From NCBI RefSeq assembly GCF_000182925.2, contig NC_026507.1:3906001-3970000 (forward strand): DNA of 64,000 nucleotides, written 5' to 3'. Both the position numbers and the translations under genes were made by a program. This DNA is from Neurospora crassa OR74A (taxonomy: Eukaryota; Ascomycota; Sordariomycetes; Sordariales; Sordariaceae). Positions 10,362 through 21,277 of the stretch are shown here, piece by piece. Each line of letters opens with the position of its first letter. Position 1 is the first letter of the stretch. Below the pieces are notes generated by a model, which did not search any database, was not told the origin of the DNA, and worked only from the letters and a program-made list of their open reading frames with translations.

Positions 10362-11716
10362 ATGAGTCTCAATGTGCCGTCCAGGCGGCTCCTGAAGAGC
10401 GGTTAGCCACCACCATCCCTCCTCCTCCCACCATCCATTCCATTTCCTTTTGTCGTCGTTGTTGTCGTCATTGTCGTCGTCGTCGTCGTCGTCACCGCCG
10501 AGTCCCAAAAAAAAATCCAAGTAAATTCAGAAAGACTAACATTCCGGCCTGCCGCCACGCAACATATACAGCCCCCTCCTCCGCCAACGCCCTCGTCCCG
10601 GCCCTCCAGTCCCTCTCCATCAACACCCGATCCATCCACACCACCCCCTCCCAACAATGGAGTCTCTTCGGCTGGGGCAAGCAAAAGGTGGAAGAGCGTA
10701 ACAAGGTCAAGGAGGAGCTCAAGCAGAGCGAGCTCGCCCGCACCCGGAAGCCCACGCAGGAAGAGATCTTTGAGCGCGTCCGCGGCCGTCTCGAAGGCGA
10801 CTCCATCTTCGCCGACACCACCCCTTCATCCCAACTGGCCGCCGAGCAGGACAAGCACAAGGACTGGGCGACCGCCAGCGCCGAGAAGAAGCTGGCCGCC
10901 GCGCACGCCAAGGACCAGACGCCGACGGGCATCTCGCTGAAGAAGGACCACCTGGTGCGCGTCGTCGACCCGGACCCGCGCTCGCGCGTGCGGTGGGAGC
11001 GCAAGATGGTGATCCGCAAGCTGCAGCGCGGCACGGACCCGTGGAGCGTCGAGCCCAAGGCGGAGCGCATCGCCCGCACCGAGCGCAAGCTGGTGTACAA
11101 GACGGGCTACTTGCCCACCTCGGTCAAGAAGCTGGTGCACCTGTCGCGCCAGATCCGCGGCAAGACGGTGTCGGAGGCCCTGGTGCAGATGCAGTTCAGC
11201 AAGAAGAAGATGGCCAAGGAGGTCAAGACGGAGCTGCTTAGGGCCGAGGCCAAAGCCATTGTCACGCGCGGTATGGGCTTGGGCAAGGCCGCCGCCGCCG
11301 CCGCTCAGAAGGAGACTGGCGCGGAGCCCGTCAAGATCCAGACCAAGGACGGCAAGCACCTGGAGATCCGCGACCCGACGCGCATCTACGTTGCCGAGAC
11401 CTTTGTCAACAAGGGTTTCACCAGAGGTGTTGAGCTCGATTATCGTGCCAGAGGCAGGGTGTTTAAGATGAACAAGCCCACTACTAGTGAGTCCTCCCTT
11501 TTCCCCCTCCTTCTATAACTTCTCCCTTCCCCCTCCCTGCCCCCTCAATAACAGACAACTAACACCTTCCAACCAGCCATGACCGTCGTCCTCAAGGAAG
11601 AAAAGACGCGCATCCGCGAACACCAAGAACGCGTCGCCAAGAAGCTCCGCCAGGGTCCCTGGGTTCACCTTCCCGACCGTCCCGTTACTTCCCAGCGCCA
11701 GTTCTACTCTTGGTAA
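10362..11716 (+). CDS. mrpl22: Mitochondrial large-subunit ribosomal protein uL22m
   Basis: Three exons (10362-10401, 10572-11486, 11577-11716) give 364 residues, starting MSLNVPSRRLLKS and ending QRQFYSW. Introns of 170 and 90 bp have clear branch sites (GACTAAC, AACTAACA). The N-terminus is basic and rich in Ser/Ala, with a likely mitochondrial presequence to about residue 35 (INTRSIHTTPSQQW). The region from about residue 165 (YLPTSVKKLVHLSRQIRGKTVSEALVQMQFSKKKMAKEV) is the ribosomal L22 fold, and the ending (KGFTRGVELDYRARGRVF, then hydrophobic MTVVLKEEKTR) fits fungal mitochondrial L22, which lines the peptide exit tunnel. A much longer open frame starts upstream at 9956, but it would translate the 5' UTR and intron 1. 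The splice of AGC G to CC CCC TCC restores the frame, so the short start is preferred. Confidence 0.9.
10443..10492. repeat. Imperfect (GTC/GTT) trinucleotide tract in uL22m intron 1
   Basis: Repeated TCGTCG and TTGTTG units lie inside the first intron of the uL22m gene. No function is visible. Confidence 0.75.
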
Positions 11717-12782
11717 AAAGCCTCGCTGCAGTGGCTCCGTCCAGTCCCCGTCCCATCCCGTCGTCAGGTCCGGTGCCGTCCCATCTAAGTGTACACACAC
11801 CCCACTCCCGCCTCACAGCCCGGGACTGAGTACCTTATGTATGTGCCGGTGGTAGCGGCTGCTGCTGCTGCTGCTGCCTTGTGGCAGTTGCAGTGCAGTG
11901 CAATGCAATGGGTAGCAGAGGAACAAGAAATCCATGGATCGATTATAGACAGCACTTCTCCTTCCTTTCCACTCACTCTCGCTAAATGCAGTGGCCCATG
12001 TCCCCCATGTTCAGGCAAAGAACGAAGAGGGCGCAGATGATGGGATGGAAGGGATATTCGTTGCCACATGATGACAGTGATGGGAAGAAGCAGCGAGGTG
12101 TAGTGTGTAAATATGTACGAATAACAGACAGACAGGCAGGCAAGGCTGAAGCGAAACGACGAAGAAGAAGAGAGTGGAGGCCTCCAGCGAACCCTTCTTC
12201 CGTCGTTCTTTTCGTCTACGGTTCCCTGTCATTTTGTAAAATAGATTGCAATATACCAAAAAAGCCACTCGACTGCACCGACCCATGGGTCATGACGGAA
12301 CCTGGTACATTTACCCGATGACTACCTAGGTAGACTACGCAAGCCACTCTCACGCCCTACCACGAACTCGACATTGGAGACTGTCCTTGGTGTCTCGACT
12401 GTGACTGCCAGTGGCGCAGATATATGTACTGGTTCTTGGTTTTACTCAGTCACTTGACCCATGTCGAAAATAGCTTGCTTGCGACCAACTGCAAAATGTC
12501 CCTCAAGTTATCAGAACAATCATGTTCATTGCAGCGAGTCCGCCAAATATATACAGAGAAATCTCAAGCTAGAACCCAAGCAACATGTCCATCGATGTGT
12601 CGACACCCGTCTACAAATCGCCCAAGACTTTGGTCATACAAAGTCCAGCTACATATGCCCTTATTCTTTGGTCGCCTGCGCTCGCTGTGGTCTTGTGTTC
12701 TTTTTGATTTTGCTTCCAGTCTTTCCTTATTTTGTTCATCATTTCTCTTCCCATACATGACTTGAGCACTACCAGTGCAAGT
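11717..12782. other. Convergent intergenic region, no gene seen
   Basis: It lies between the stop codons of uL22m and the CFEM gene and holds their 3' UTRs. Contents are a (CTG)6 tract near 11858-11876 and a perfect 12-bp palindrome CTACCTAGGTAG at 12322-12333. Confidence 0.4.
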
Positions 12783-13965
12783 TTACACCATGTTTCTTGG
12801 CTGCGCTCTAGGCACCATATCCTCGTACCTATGAGTCTTCAACTCCAACTCGTTCTCGCTCATCATGGTCATGCCGCCGTGGCTTGTGACTTTCGAGAAA
12901 TTGTTATGGTTGTACGGATCGTTTCCAAAATTGCCTCCACCCGCCACAGGATCGGCGATCTTGATGTGATCCTTCGTCGTGCTGCGCTTGCGGAAAAGCA
13001 CAAGGGCGACAGCGATAAGCAAGACCAGGGCTCCCACTCCGATGCCTGCACCAATGCCAGCTTTAGCACCTGACGAGAGTCCACCAGCGGCATGATTATC
13101 CTCGCCCTTGTCGTCAGGGGTTGGCGCCGGGGAAGAAGCGGAAGTGGCGCCGGAGCCCTCAGTAGGCACGGGGGCGATCGCGCCGGCACCAGTTGATGTT
13201 GCTGATGCGGAGCCCTCAGTAGTGGAAGCTGCACCCTGTTTTGAAGGTTAGTATTTCTTGTTGGTGAGAAGGGTCGTCTACTAGCTTACTGTTGATGGGG
13301 CCGTCGCACTCGTGGCCGCGGCATCCGTCGGGACAGAAGTAGGCGCTGCAGAAGGAACCGCAGAGGCAGGAGCACTAGATCCGGGTACCGTAGTACTCGC
13401 CGGCGGTGCCGCAGCATCGGAGTTTGCGGGAGCTGCTGAAGTTGCGGGTGGTGCGCCAGCAGATGCCGTCGCGGCTATTGAACCACGTCAGTCTCACCTA
13501 TCCAAGCTGTCTCCTTCGCGATTCCAGATTCTGTTTCAACTTACTTGCACACACAGCCTGAGCTGCGGTTACAGCAGAATCAGCGTACCCACTGGCGGCC
13601 GCACCGAACTCAGCCTGGCAAGCCTGATTCGCACAGTCATGGATGGCGCTGAAGAAATCGGTCTTGGGGCAAAGGCATGCCATGCTACCCTGATCAGCGC
13701 CAGTACACTGCGCAAATCCATCACGAGAAGAGTAGTAGCAGTTTTGCTATATAAAACTGTCAGTCAGGCTTCAGACACTGGAGACCAGAAAGTGATGACA
13801 GTGGCGCTGTCATGTTTATACATGGGTATCGCGTCTCTTGAATGTTAGATGACAGGGTGAGCTAAGGGTGAGAGCACTTACAGCACACGTAGGCAGACTG
13901 TCGATGGACTGTCCAGTCACCAGAACAGCTGCGGCGAGCAGCGCCAGAGACTTGAGGACCAACAT
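12783..13965 (-). CDS. CFEM-domain cell-surface protein with C-terminal transmembrane anchor
   Basis: Four exons (13965-13882, 13746-13545, 13474-13290, 13235-12783) give 307 residues. Residues 1-19 are a signal peptide (MLVLKSLALLAAAVLVTGQ). The mature N-terminus has eight cysteines in CFEM spacing, running PTC, NCYY, FAQC, MACLC, HDC, QAC and VC, with an aspartate after CLC at the position used for haem-iron binding in characterised CFEM proteins. A long Ser/Thr/Ala/Pro stalk follows, then one transmembrane helix (AGIGAGIGVGALVLLIAVALVLF), a basic RKR stop-transfer sequence and a cytoplasmic tail of about 60 residues. Other CFEM proteins act in haem capture, adhesion or surface sensing; the membrane helix and tail instead of a GPI site favour sensing or signalling here, as an inference. 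Intron phases are 0, 1 and 0, and all splice sites are GT-AG. The gene appears intact. Confidence 0.85.
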
Positions 13966-16900
13966 GGCTACCTATCGATGTGGTTGAAGTCGAAGGGAAA
14001 AGTGAAAGTGGTGTAAGTTGAAAACGGTTTGGCGCAAGACGTTATGAAGTCCTGATGGAGATGGAAGCAACACGCGGTGGTGGCGACCGTACTGTAGCGT
14101 GTCTCTCCTAAGACGGTCTGAGGTGGAAATTGGTGACGACGTTGTCTGAGCCAAGACCCTCGAAATTCCTTGTTGATGTCTTCAAGCTGAAACGTAAATC
14201 AAGGCGTAATTGGAGTGAAACGCGACGAAAGATATAGTTGAGATGACGTGAGTCGTGATGGAATGTACAATCTTTGACGAAGGGAACCGTGAGCTATTGA
14301 AGAGGGAGGACCCGTCCGAACACCACCGGCAGTATCGGAGATCAGGTATTGTAGAGAGCGACTACGAAGAGAAAGTTGAATGAAAGAATGGATGAAGGAA
14401 TGGAAGGTGTAGCTTGTGATATCGCCGAGCGCACTTCGTGGGAAGAAAAAGACGGATACTCTCGGACGTTGTCGGTGCCGATACTATGTAAGCCACCAGA
14501 GACGGATGCAATCGCTCGCTCGGTCAGATTGCCATCACGAACAGAAAAAAAAAAGAGGACGGAATGACAGTTTGGTATGGAGAGGGAGGGGAAGGCGCAA
14601 ATAATAAGAGAGCGCAAATAATAAGAGAGAGCCAAGCTCAACAATATCGACAAGGGAAAATGAAATACTGTACCTACTTTAGGTAAGGAAGGATGGGGCC
14701 CTTCTCCTCGTGGCTTCCGTCTCGAATTCGCGGGACTTCACTTCTTCGACTGACAGGGCTACCTGACGTGTACACGCCTGGTTCATATCCACCCTGGCCA
14801 CTCCTGCCATTTCTGGGATATCACGGCAACTAAAGCCTATTGCTCGGGTCCGATCCAAACATTTCAGGTCCCCGTACAAGTAATGTACCTACCTTAGGTG
14901 ATGCGCAAAATAAGTAAGGTTCCGCCATGTTCCAAGCGGCATGCCCATGGAAGGCGCACATAATCTGAATGTCACATCTGGACAGACCTTGGAATGTGTT
15001 CCCGCTCATGTGTGTCGATCAGGGATGGGAAGCCAGATAAGTAGATGCCTTGCAGATTACAACAGAGGAAGGCAGCATCAGTCATGCTAAGTATGTGCAG
15101 TGACAGCAAGTGAAGGGGACGGAAGGGCGCCGTACAGCACGTTACTTTTGCAGAATAAACAGAGAGGATGTTGAAGCGGGAGAGAAGACGGACGGGCGGT
15201 TTGTCATTCCTCTCAATCTTTCTCAGCCCCTCTCCACACAAAAGTGCGGGTCCAAGGGCAGGATATCCCTGCAGTTCTGTAGCAAACCCCTGCCAAGACT
15301 TTGAAAGTGGGTACGCGGATGTTGGCGACGCTTTGAACCACGGCCGACGAATTGATTACTTTGCGGATGGAGTTCATCTCAAGTCCCTGGAATTGACGAT
15401 GCCGCTGACATATTGACATGTTGTAGCGGGAATAGCAGCCATTACATCACAGAGTGGTAACAGAGATCTATCTTTGAATTGATGGCTCATCTAAGGCTGA
15501 CCTGTAGTACTGTACCACTTTTAGACGCGTGCTATAGACCGGGTTTTGGCCATATCTGGAGCGGCTGAAGGGCTGTTCCGTACAGTACCACATCTGTGAA
15601 ATGTATCAGACCACCGGTTTATTTAATCCTTTGCAGGGATGAGAAACTGAGAATGGGAGTGATCGGAAAGTGGTACTCTAACCATTCAGATCGTCAGTCG
15701 CTCCGCATCCTCCACGATGGGAATAATAGTGTCGTGCAGGATGCGCATCATGGTATCTGGTGTACTCGTCGATACAGTCCGAACTAAATTTTCTTCAATT
15801 TAATACCTCTCCGACTTATGCCGATAGAGTCTTCCCTTCACCACATGTGTACCAGACGATCCACGCAAGGATGAGTTTTGCAACATCATCTGACCTTCAA
15901 CAACACAATCCCTGGTTGTCTGTCAATTGGTTTGCGGCTATTCTTTACTATCCAACAGTAGTTGTAGTGTATGTGACGATGCGTTCTGCAGTGAGCTAGC
16001 TACAGAAAGACCTCCAGCACAAGATATTACTGGCGGCTGCAAGCGACGAATTGCTTCCCTGAGCTTGGCGATCGTCGAGAAGCTTTCCCGTCCCGTAGTT
16101 CACCGTCCGACGCCAATTTTCCTCACAGAGCCCACAAGCCCAGCGCTTCAGAGAGCGGCAAGAGCGGGAGAGCGCTACATGTAACGGCGGGGCCGGACGC
16201 TCTTCTGTAGCCATGTTTCATGATTAGCAGCGCTTGACCGTTGCGGGGAAAGCCTCATCCCCGCCCCCACAGTTCTCAACTTCTCGTGAGCGCCCGTCAT
16301 CACACGCCTGTAACGCCCAGGGTTCAGGTCGGTCTGGGCTGCCCCGGGACGAACCCTTTCCCTTCCGTGCCGCGTACCTAGGCACCGAGTGCCCCCGAGA
16401 GCCCCGAAGGAGAACAACGCCCCGACGACCATGATCTTCACCTCATTTCATGTACGGTCAGAACAAGATGTTCGCAAGAAGACCGTAGCTTTTTACACCG
16501 CACGCCACAGAGTCTTCAACGGCGCTTCTACCCCCGGAGCCCTGATTGAGTGCATTGACGTGTTTGCTCCTTTTGGTGGCTGACGGGGCTGCTTGCACCT
16601 GGCAAGACATTAACTGTTACAGAAAGAAACAGGAGAAGCAGTTTGCCCCATCTTGATCAATGCCCTCGTAGATCAAATCGGTGCTCGACGTTGGGTCTCA
16701 TGGAAAACGATGGGTTCTGTGAGTCGTTGTCATTTTTAAATTCTGAGAGGACGAAGAAATGGATGAACTTGCAAGAAATCAGAGACCCGGAAACTGCGTT
16801 GCGGGGTGATGCACTGACCACAACCAAGTGCCACGGTACATACCACCCTGCAGTCCTCTTTATATAAGTCTTGCAAGCACCTCCACAACATCAGGCGGAC

Positions 16901-18179
16901 TGGCCACGCATCGGACTGATAATCAGTATAACCATGAAGAAAACGGCGAGCTTGGGAAATAACCAACCTGATTCTACACAATACGATAAATACTCGAGCT
17001 GACGGGGACGGATTACGAGTTCTCAGGCTCTGCTATCCTTCACATTCTGTCACTTGAGTCTCGAAGCACCTGCCCGAGACAATATCACCAAAGAGAATTT
17101 GCAAATTTGACTGACAACGTCTACAACGACTGTTTCACCAGGTGACTCCAAACAACAACTACGAAGCCGCCACAGTCCTGACGACGATACAGCTTTGAGG
17201 TGTCTCGCAGTCCGCCAAAAATTTCATCTATCGGTCTTGATTACGAACAAACTGTACATGTAGGTGTCCGCTTCGTTTGACCACCTCGATCTCTGGTTCG
17301 AATCCCTTCGATCCAATCGACAACAAAAATCTGTTTCTGAGCAACACCGCCAGTTGCAACTTTAAGAGTACAGGTGTCTCAGGAGTTCAGCCTCTACACC
17401 AGATGAAAGAAAATGGACTTTGAAAGCTGGAAGAACCTGGATATGAACACCGACACATGGTGATACTATTTCGGAATACATTTCCCGTTCATGGTTGGCC
17501 ATACTAGCGACCTCCAACTCTCAAAATGAGCAGGCGTGTACACAGTCGGAATATCATCCATAGCGGACTCGGAAGGTAAGGATGCGCAGGGACACCAATT
17601 TTGAAGGATGCTTTGTGGTTGAACCTTATAATCCAACGGTTCTGAGACCTGGAGAGAGCGTGTAGTATTGGAAAGACATGCACAATAATGTGCATCTTGC
17701 CATAAAGTTGAGAAACGATGGACGTCATCGCGACTGGAAAGGCTGCCACCTTATCGATAAGTTCAACGCAGTGCTGCCGCTCCCCAGCCTTACGTAAGCC
17801 CACCACATACTGTGGTCGCGAGCGAAAGTAAAAACCCCCCTGTCAGGTACTTTTTTGCACGGACACTATGCGTTTAGTACCTACCCCACTTAATTAAACT
17901 TACCCATCACACCAAGTATGAAGGGAACGGTCCGTGATCCAAGATTTGCCGAAAACCCGCAGTTGCCGGCGCTCGCAAGCTTCCGTTCAGCAGCTGCGTC
18001 ATCACGTGATATGAAGCTTGCAGCTCCCGTGCAGCGAAACCTCAGGTCATCCATTCGGGACAATCTTGAAGCTCCATTTTGAGAGAAGAGAGTTCCAAGC
18101 CGTCAAACCGCGCACCCTTCGCTACGATCCGCCCTTTTTTTTCGCAACCACTCAACCGAAACCAGCCCTCTTCGTCAAA
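13966..18179. other. 4.2-kb gene-poor region
   Basis: I find no convincing protein-coding gene. The left 600 bp is probably promoter and 5' UTR of the minus-strand CFEM gene. A 17-bp direct duplication (GCGCAAATAATAAGAGA) lies at 14595-14628. GC-rich sequence without a recognisable product runs at about 16080-16420. A TATA-like TATATAAG near 16860 is followed only by a 22-codon open frame. AGGTA/TACCT motifs recur near 14680, 14885 and 16376. The right end is the cox9 promoter. Confidence 0.4.
14595..14628. repeat. 17-bp direct tandem duplication
   Basis: GCGCAAATAATAAGAGA occurs twice head to tail without mismatch, in an intergenic region. Confidence 0.85.
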
Positions 18180-18927
18180 ATGGCCGCCACCGCTGTCAGA
18201 CCCATCACCGGTGTACGTGATTTCCGAAGCCTGCGCAAAGAGGACGATTCAATGGCTGTTCGCGACGATGGATGACGGAATTGCGCAATGCCACCAGCGC
18301 TCGGGACAAGCTGGACTGGAATACAGGAGGACTAGGGGCTGACTGTTGGGTTTACAGATGCTCCGCCGGGGCCTCATCCTCGACATTGGCATTGCCCTCG
18401 GTGAGTTTGGAATTTCTGAATGATAAAAGAGGTGGTCTCTGAAATAAGGCGAAGACGGGAGGCGGGACACGGCGATGTGGAAGACAGAGCAAGAGCTAGG
18501 TCGAGCTTCGGCCGGCCGGTGGGCCGTGAATTGGCTACGCGCGCCAGTTACCTAGGATTGCCCACGGTCTCTCGTGCTGTCACCCCGCCATACCGACTTC
18601 CCGGAAGCCACCTCCTTCGTTGTTCTTTACCTTTCTTTATCACAAGTTCCCGATCAGCTGACCCTTTGTTTTCTTACTCTTTCAGGTGTCGGCTTCGTTA
18701 TGGCCAACGGCTACTGGTACGACATATCCTCGATGAATCCTTGACTTTAGTTTGCACGCGACCCGAACCGAAGACGAACTCGCAAACAAATCTCCCGTGC
18801 CTTGACTCCGCGATGACTAACCCCTTCCATCACCCGCAGGTACGGCTACCACATGCCCCGCACCAACGCTCGTGACAACTACTACAAGAAGCTCGAGGAG
18901 GAGCGTGCTGCCCGCATGGGCGCCTAA
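18180..18927 (+). CDS. cox9: Cytochrome c oxidase subunit, COX9 / VIIa type
   Basis: Four small exons (18180-18212, 18358-18400, 18686-18716, 18840-18927) separated by 145-, 285- and 123-bp introns encode only 64 residues: MAATAVRPITGMLRRGLILD, a transmembrane helix (IGIALGVGFVMANGYWYGYH), and a charged tail NARDNYYKKLEEERAARMGA. The layout PITG...RR...D, hydrophobic core, WYG.HM...N.R..YY.KLE matches yeast Cox9, a small single-helix nuclear-encoded subunit of complex IV in the mitochondrial inner membrane. The whole coding sequence is too short and too split for any one frame to show it; the exons join in frame at GGT/ATG, CTC G/GT and TG/G TAC. Introns make up most of the gene, as is common for small respiratory subunits in fungi. 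Confidence 0.9.
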
Positions 18928-19314
18928 ATCGATCTACGGACTGGGCGACCGATGATGAAGAACGGAGACGACCTCGATCGATCGCGGAGATGAAGAAGTA
19001 ACGCAATACTTGGAGCGATACCTGAGGAGGGGGAAGAAGAAGAAGGAAGAAGGAAGACTTGCATGTTGTATATCTACAGATGAAGACGGATAGACAAACA
19101 TCGGCAATCGAGTCAGCCCGACCGATACGTATTCCTTACTTTCTCTTCTGCCTTGTGATAGACCATTTATAAAGGCCAGATGGTGGCCGGGTATTTCATA
19201 GACGGGACACGACGGGACGATGCAATGCAAAGCAACTAGAGATTAAGAACGGGATCCTCCTCGTTGGACACAAGACCAAGAAATTGTAAAAAGATGGGTA
19301 TCAGAATAAAAACA
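18928..19314. other. Convergent 3' UTR region
   Basis: A short spacer lies between the stop codons of cox9 and the Som1-like gene. It is purine-rich near 19020-19060. No gene is seen. Confidence 0.4.
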
Positions 19315-19899
19315 TCACTTTCTGTTCCACCATCTATCCTCCTTGTCGTCCTCTCTGCCCCATGTGCGATGATCGATCTGCTGGTGCTGCTCCTGCTCGG
19401 CCAATGAGCTTTTGTTGCTGGCCGATGTCGCTTTGGCTGCTGCTGCTGCTGCTGCTAACGATGACGATGATGATGTCGTTGCTGCCGCAGCCGCAGCCGC
19501 GGTGCCCTCCCAAGCCGTTGTCTCGACCGTAAAAGGCCCATTTTTGTCCCGGCATCTAGATGGTTTGGTTCCCCACGTCAATGTCAATGTCAACGTTTCC
19601 TTTTCCCTTTTTCTTTTTCCCCTTTTCTTCTAAAAATGCGACAAAGGGAATTTCCCCTTCCTAAAAAAGACATACCTGCGAAACAAGCGCTGCACTGGCC
19701 AACACTCAATCTGGCTCTCCCTCAACTCCGGGTCGCGCACCTGGCAGTCATACTGCAACAGACCAAAGAGCTCGCAATCCCGAAGTAGATCGATTCGTCG
19801 TCGACCACCGTCTTCCGTCTTGCGAACACGCTGATCGGGGCCGACTTGTATGTGGGTGGGCAAAGCCTTTGCTTTGAAGCTTTGACACGGCGGCGTCAT
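19315..19899 (-). CDS. som1: Mitochondrial export protein Som1-like
   Basis: Two exons (19899-19676 and 19555-19315) flank a 120-bp intron (GTATGT donor, CATCTAG acceptor); the product is 154 residues. The core is LPTHIQVGPDQRVRK, then DCELFGLLQYDC...IECWPVQRLFRRC, and FTVETTAWEG directly after the splice. Paired cysteines and the RLFRRC/TVETTAWE motifs are what I recall for the Som1 family. In yeast Som1 is a partner of the inner-membrane peptidase (Imp1/Imp2) that trims proteins sorted to the intermembrane space. The C-terminal third is a low-complexity tail of Ala, Ser and Gln encoded by GCT/GAT microsatellites, not conserved in my recollection. The start lies 110 bp from the start of the divergent XRCC2-like gene, suggesting a shared promoter region. 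Confidence 0.85.
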
Positions 19900-20009
19900 T
19901 TTGTCTGTTTGTCTGTGGTGTCGTGGAAGGAGGGGTACTACTTGAGGTTTGGACGATGCGACGCGACTCGGAAAACAGTTCTTGAGGAAGAGAAACCCGC
20001 GAATCCGCG
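19900..20009. promoter_or_regulatory. Shared divergent promoter region
   Basis: Only 110 bp separate the start codons of the minus-strand Som1-like gene and the plus-strand XRCC2-like gene, so both promoters or 5' UTRs must overlap here. I see no TATA box. Confidence 0.5.
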
Positions 20010-21277
20010 ATGCAGAGGGCTGCTGTCGCTTCGGTCGTTGGGGCGCGGATGTTGAACGAGATTGAGGAGGGGAGTCTTGAAGAGGTAAGGTATGCTTTAG
20101 CTGATTGATGATCGATCGTCGTATCCCTGGATTCTACGCTTTTGTACAGGTGTTCCCGCGCGGGGCTCACTGGTGTCAATGGTTTTCGTTTGTTTGGGTT
20201 GTTGGAGAGAACTCCATGGAGGAGAGATGCCATCACGTAATTCCCGTCTTCCACCTTTTTGGTCCTTATCGCTGATACATGGTAAAAGTAGCCCACGCGC
20301 GGCTGTCCGGACGACGCGGTTTCCATTCTTCCCAACTTCCACTTCCCGTCTTTTCTCTTTCGTCGATAACCAAGTCATCATCATGGCTAACGATTTTTGT
20401 CGCATCACCATCACAGCTTCTAACATCGCTTCGCACAAACTTCACAACCCTCGCCAACTCCGACTTCAATGACCATGCTGCCACCCATGATGACGCCGAC
20501 ACCGACCACACCTCCTCCCAAAAGCTGGTGATCGCGCCCACAACCACAACCACCAAACCAGAACCGCGACACTTCCCAATCCCCTTCCTCAACGAGCTAG
20601 TCCAGCGCCATTTCCGCGCCACATCAACCGCCACCCTCTCCATCTCCGGCCGCCATTATGAACTGCTCTACCTCTTAGTCGCGACCTTGATCGCCCCTCC
20701 GCACCGCAAGACAGTCGCTATCCTTGACCTTGACGGTCGATTTGATCCGTTGCGACTACTTGCGACGACCACTCCGTTCTGCTCTCCCCCTACTGGTACC
20801 CCTAGTACCCATCACCTCGACCCGTCCGACCTAGACCACGTCCACATCCTCCGTCCTCCTCCTCCTCCTTGCCGCTCCAATAATGCTTCTGTTCCCCCTC
20901 TGCATACGTACCTAGTCGGGATGGAGGAGTACATGCTCTACGCCCCGCATAAAAGTCGGGAACGTGAATGGTGGGGCACTATAGTCATTGGAGGCAGCAC
21001 TGGCAACACCACTACTGCTAGTACTACCAGTAGTAACAACCACCCCGCGGCAGCCCAGGTCGCGGTAACAGCAGGCCGGCAGGGCTGGTTGCGCGTGGAT
21101 AGGGCCGAGGTGACGACGACAGGGGCAGGAGCTAGTTGGACCTTATGGAACAAGAGTGCGGAAGAGGCGAGGGCGGAGAGAGAGGAGAGGGAGAGGGCGG
21201 TGGAAGAGGGCGGGTGGGTTGCTAGTTCGGCTTGGGGGACTTTTGTGTTTGGGTCGGGGAGTGGTTCAATTGGCTGA
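20010..21277 (+). CDS. XRCC2-like Rad51 paralogue lacking a visible Walker A motif
   Basis: Exon 1 (20010-20084) and exon 2 (20417-21277) flank a 332-bp intron (GTAAGG donor, TCACAG acceptor); the product is 311 residues. The N-terminus MLNEIEEGSLEELLTSLR fits a short helical lead-in. Residues about 105-160 align by eye with XRCC2: a strand plus helix (SISGRHYELLYLLVATLIAP), then VAILDLDGRFDPLRLL as a Walker B-like strand with DLD. Later features are DLDHVHIL, an EEYMLY helix and WWGTIVIGG. Where RecA-type ATPases have GPEGSGKT the sequence goes directly from ISG to RHYELLYLL, so the P-loop appears absent. Human XRCC2 works in homologous recombination and is reported not to need ATP binding. 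The C-terminal third is low complexity (Thr/Asn, then Glu/Arg). A second hidden exon within the large intron cannot be excluded. Confidence 0.6.

Noticed and set aside
9956-11518. 520-codon open frame starting far upstream of uL22m
   Set aside because: It translates the 5' UTR, (GA)n tract and intron 1; the ATG at 10362 with splicing gives the family-like protein.
17283-17330. GGTTCGAATCC, a tRNA T-loop-like sequence
   Set aside because: No 5-bp T stem and no matching acceptor or anticodon arm upstream.
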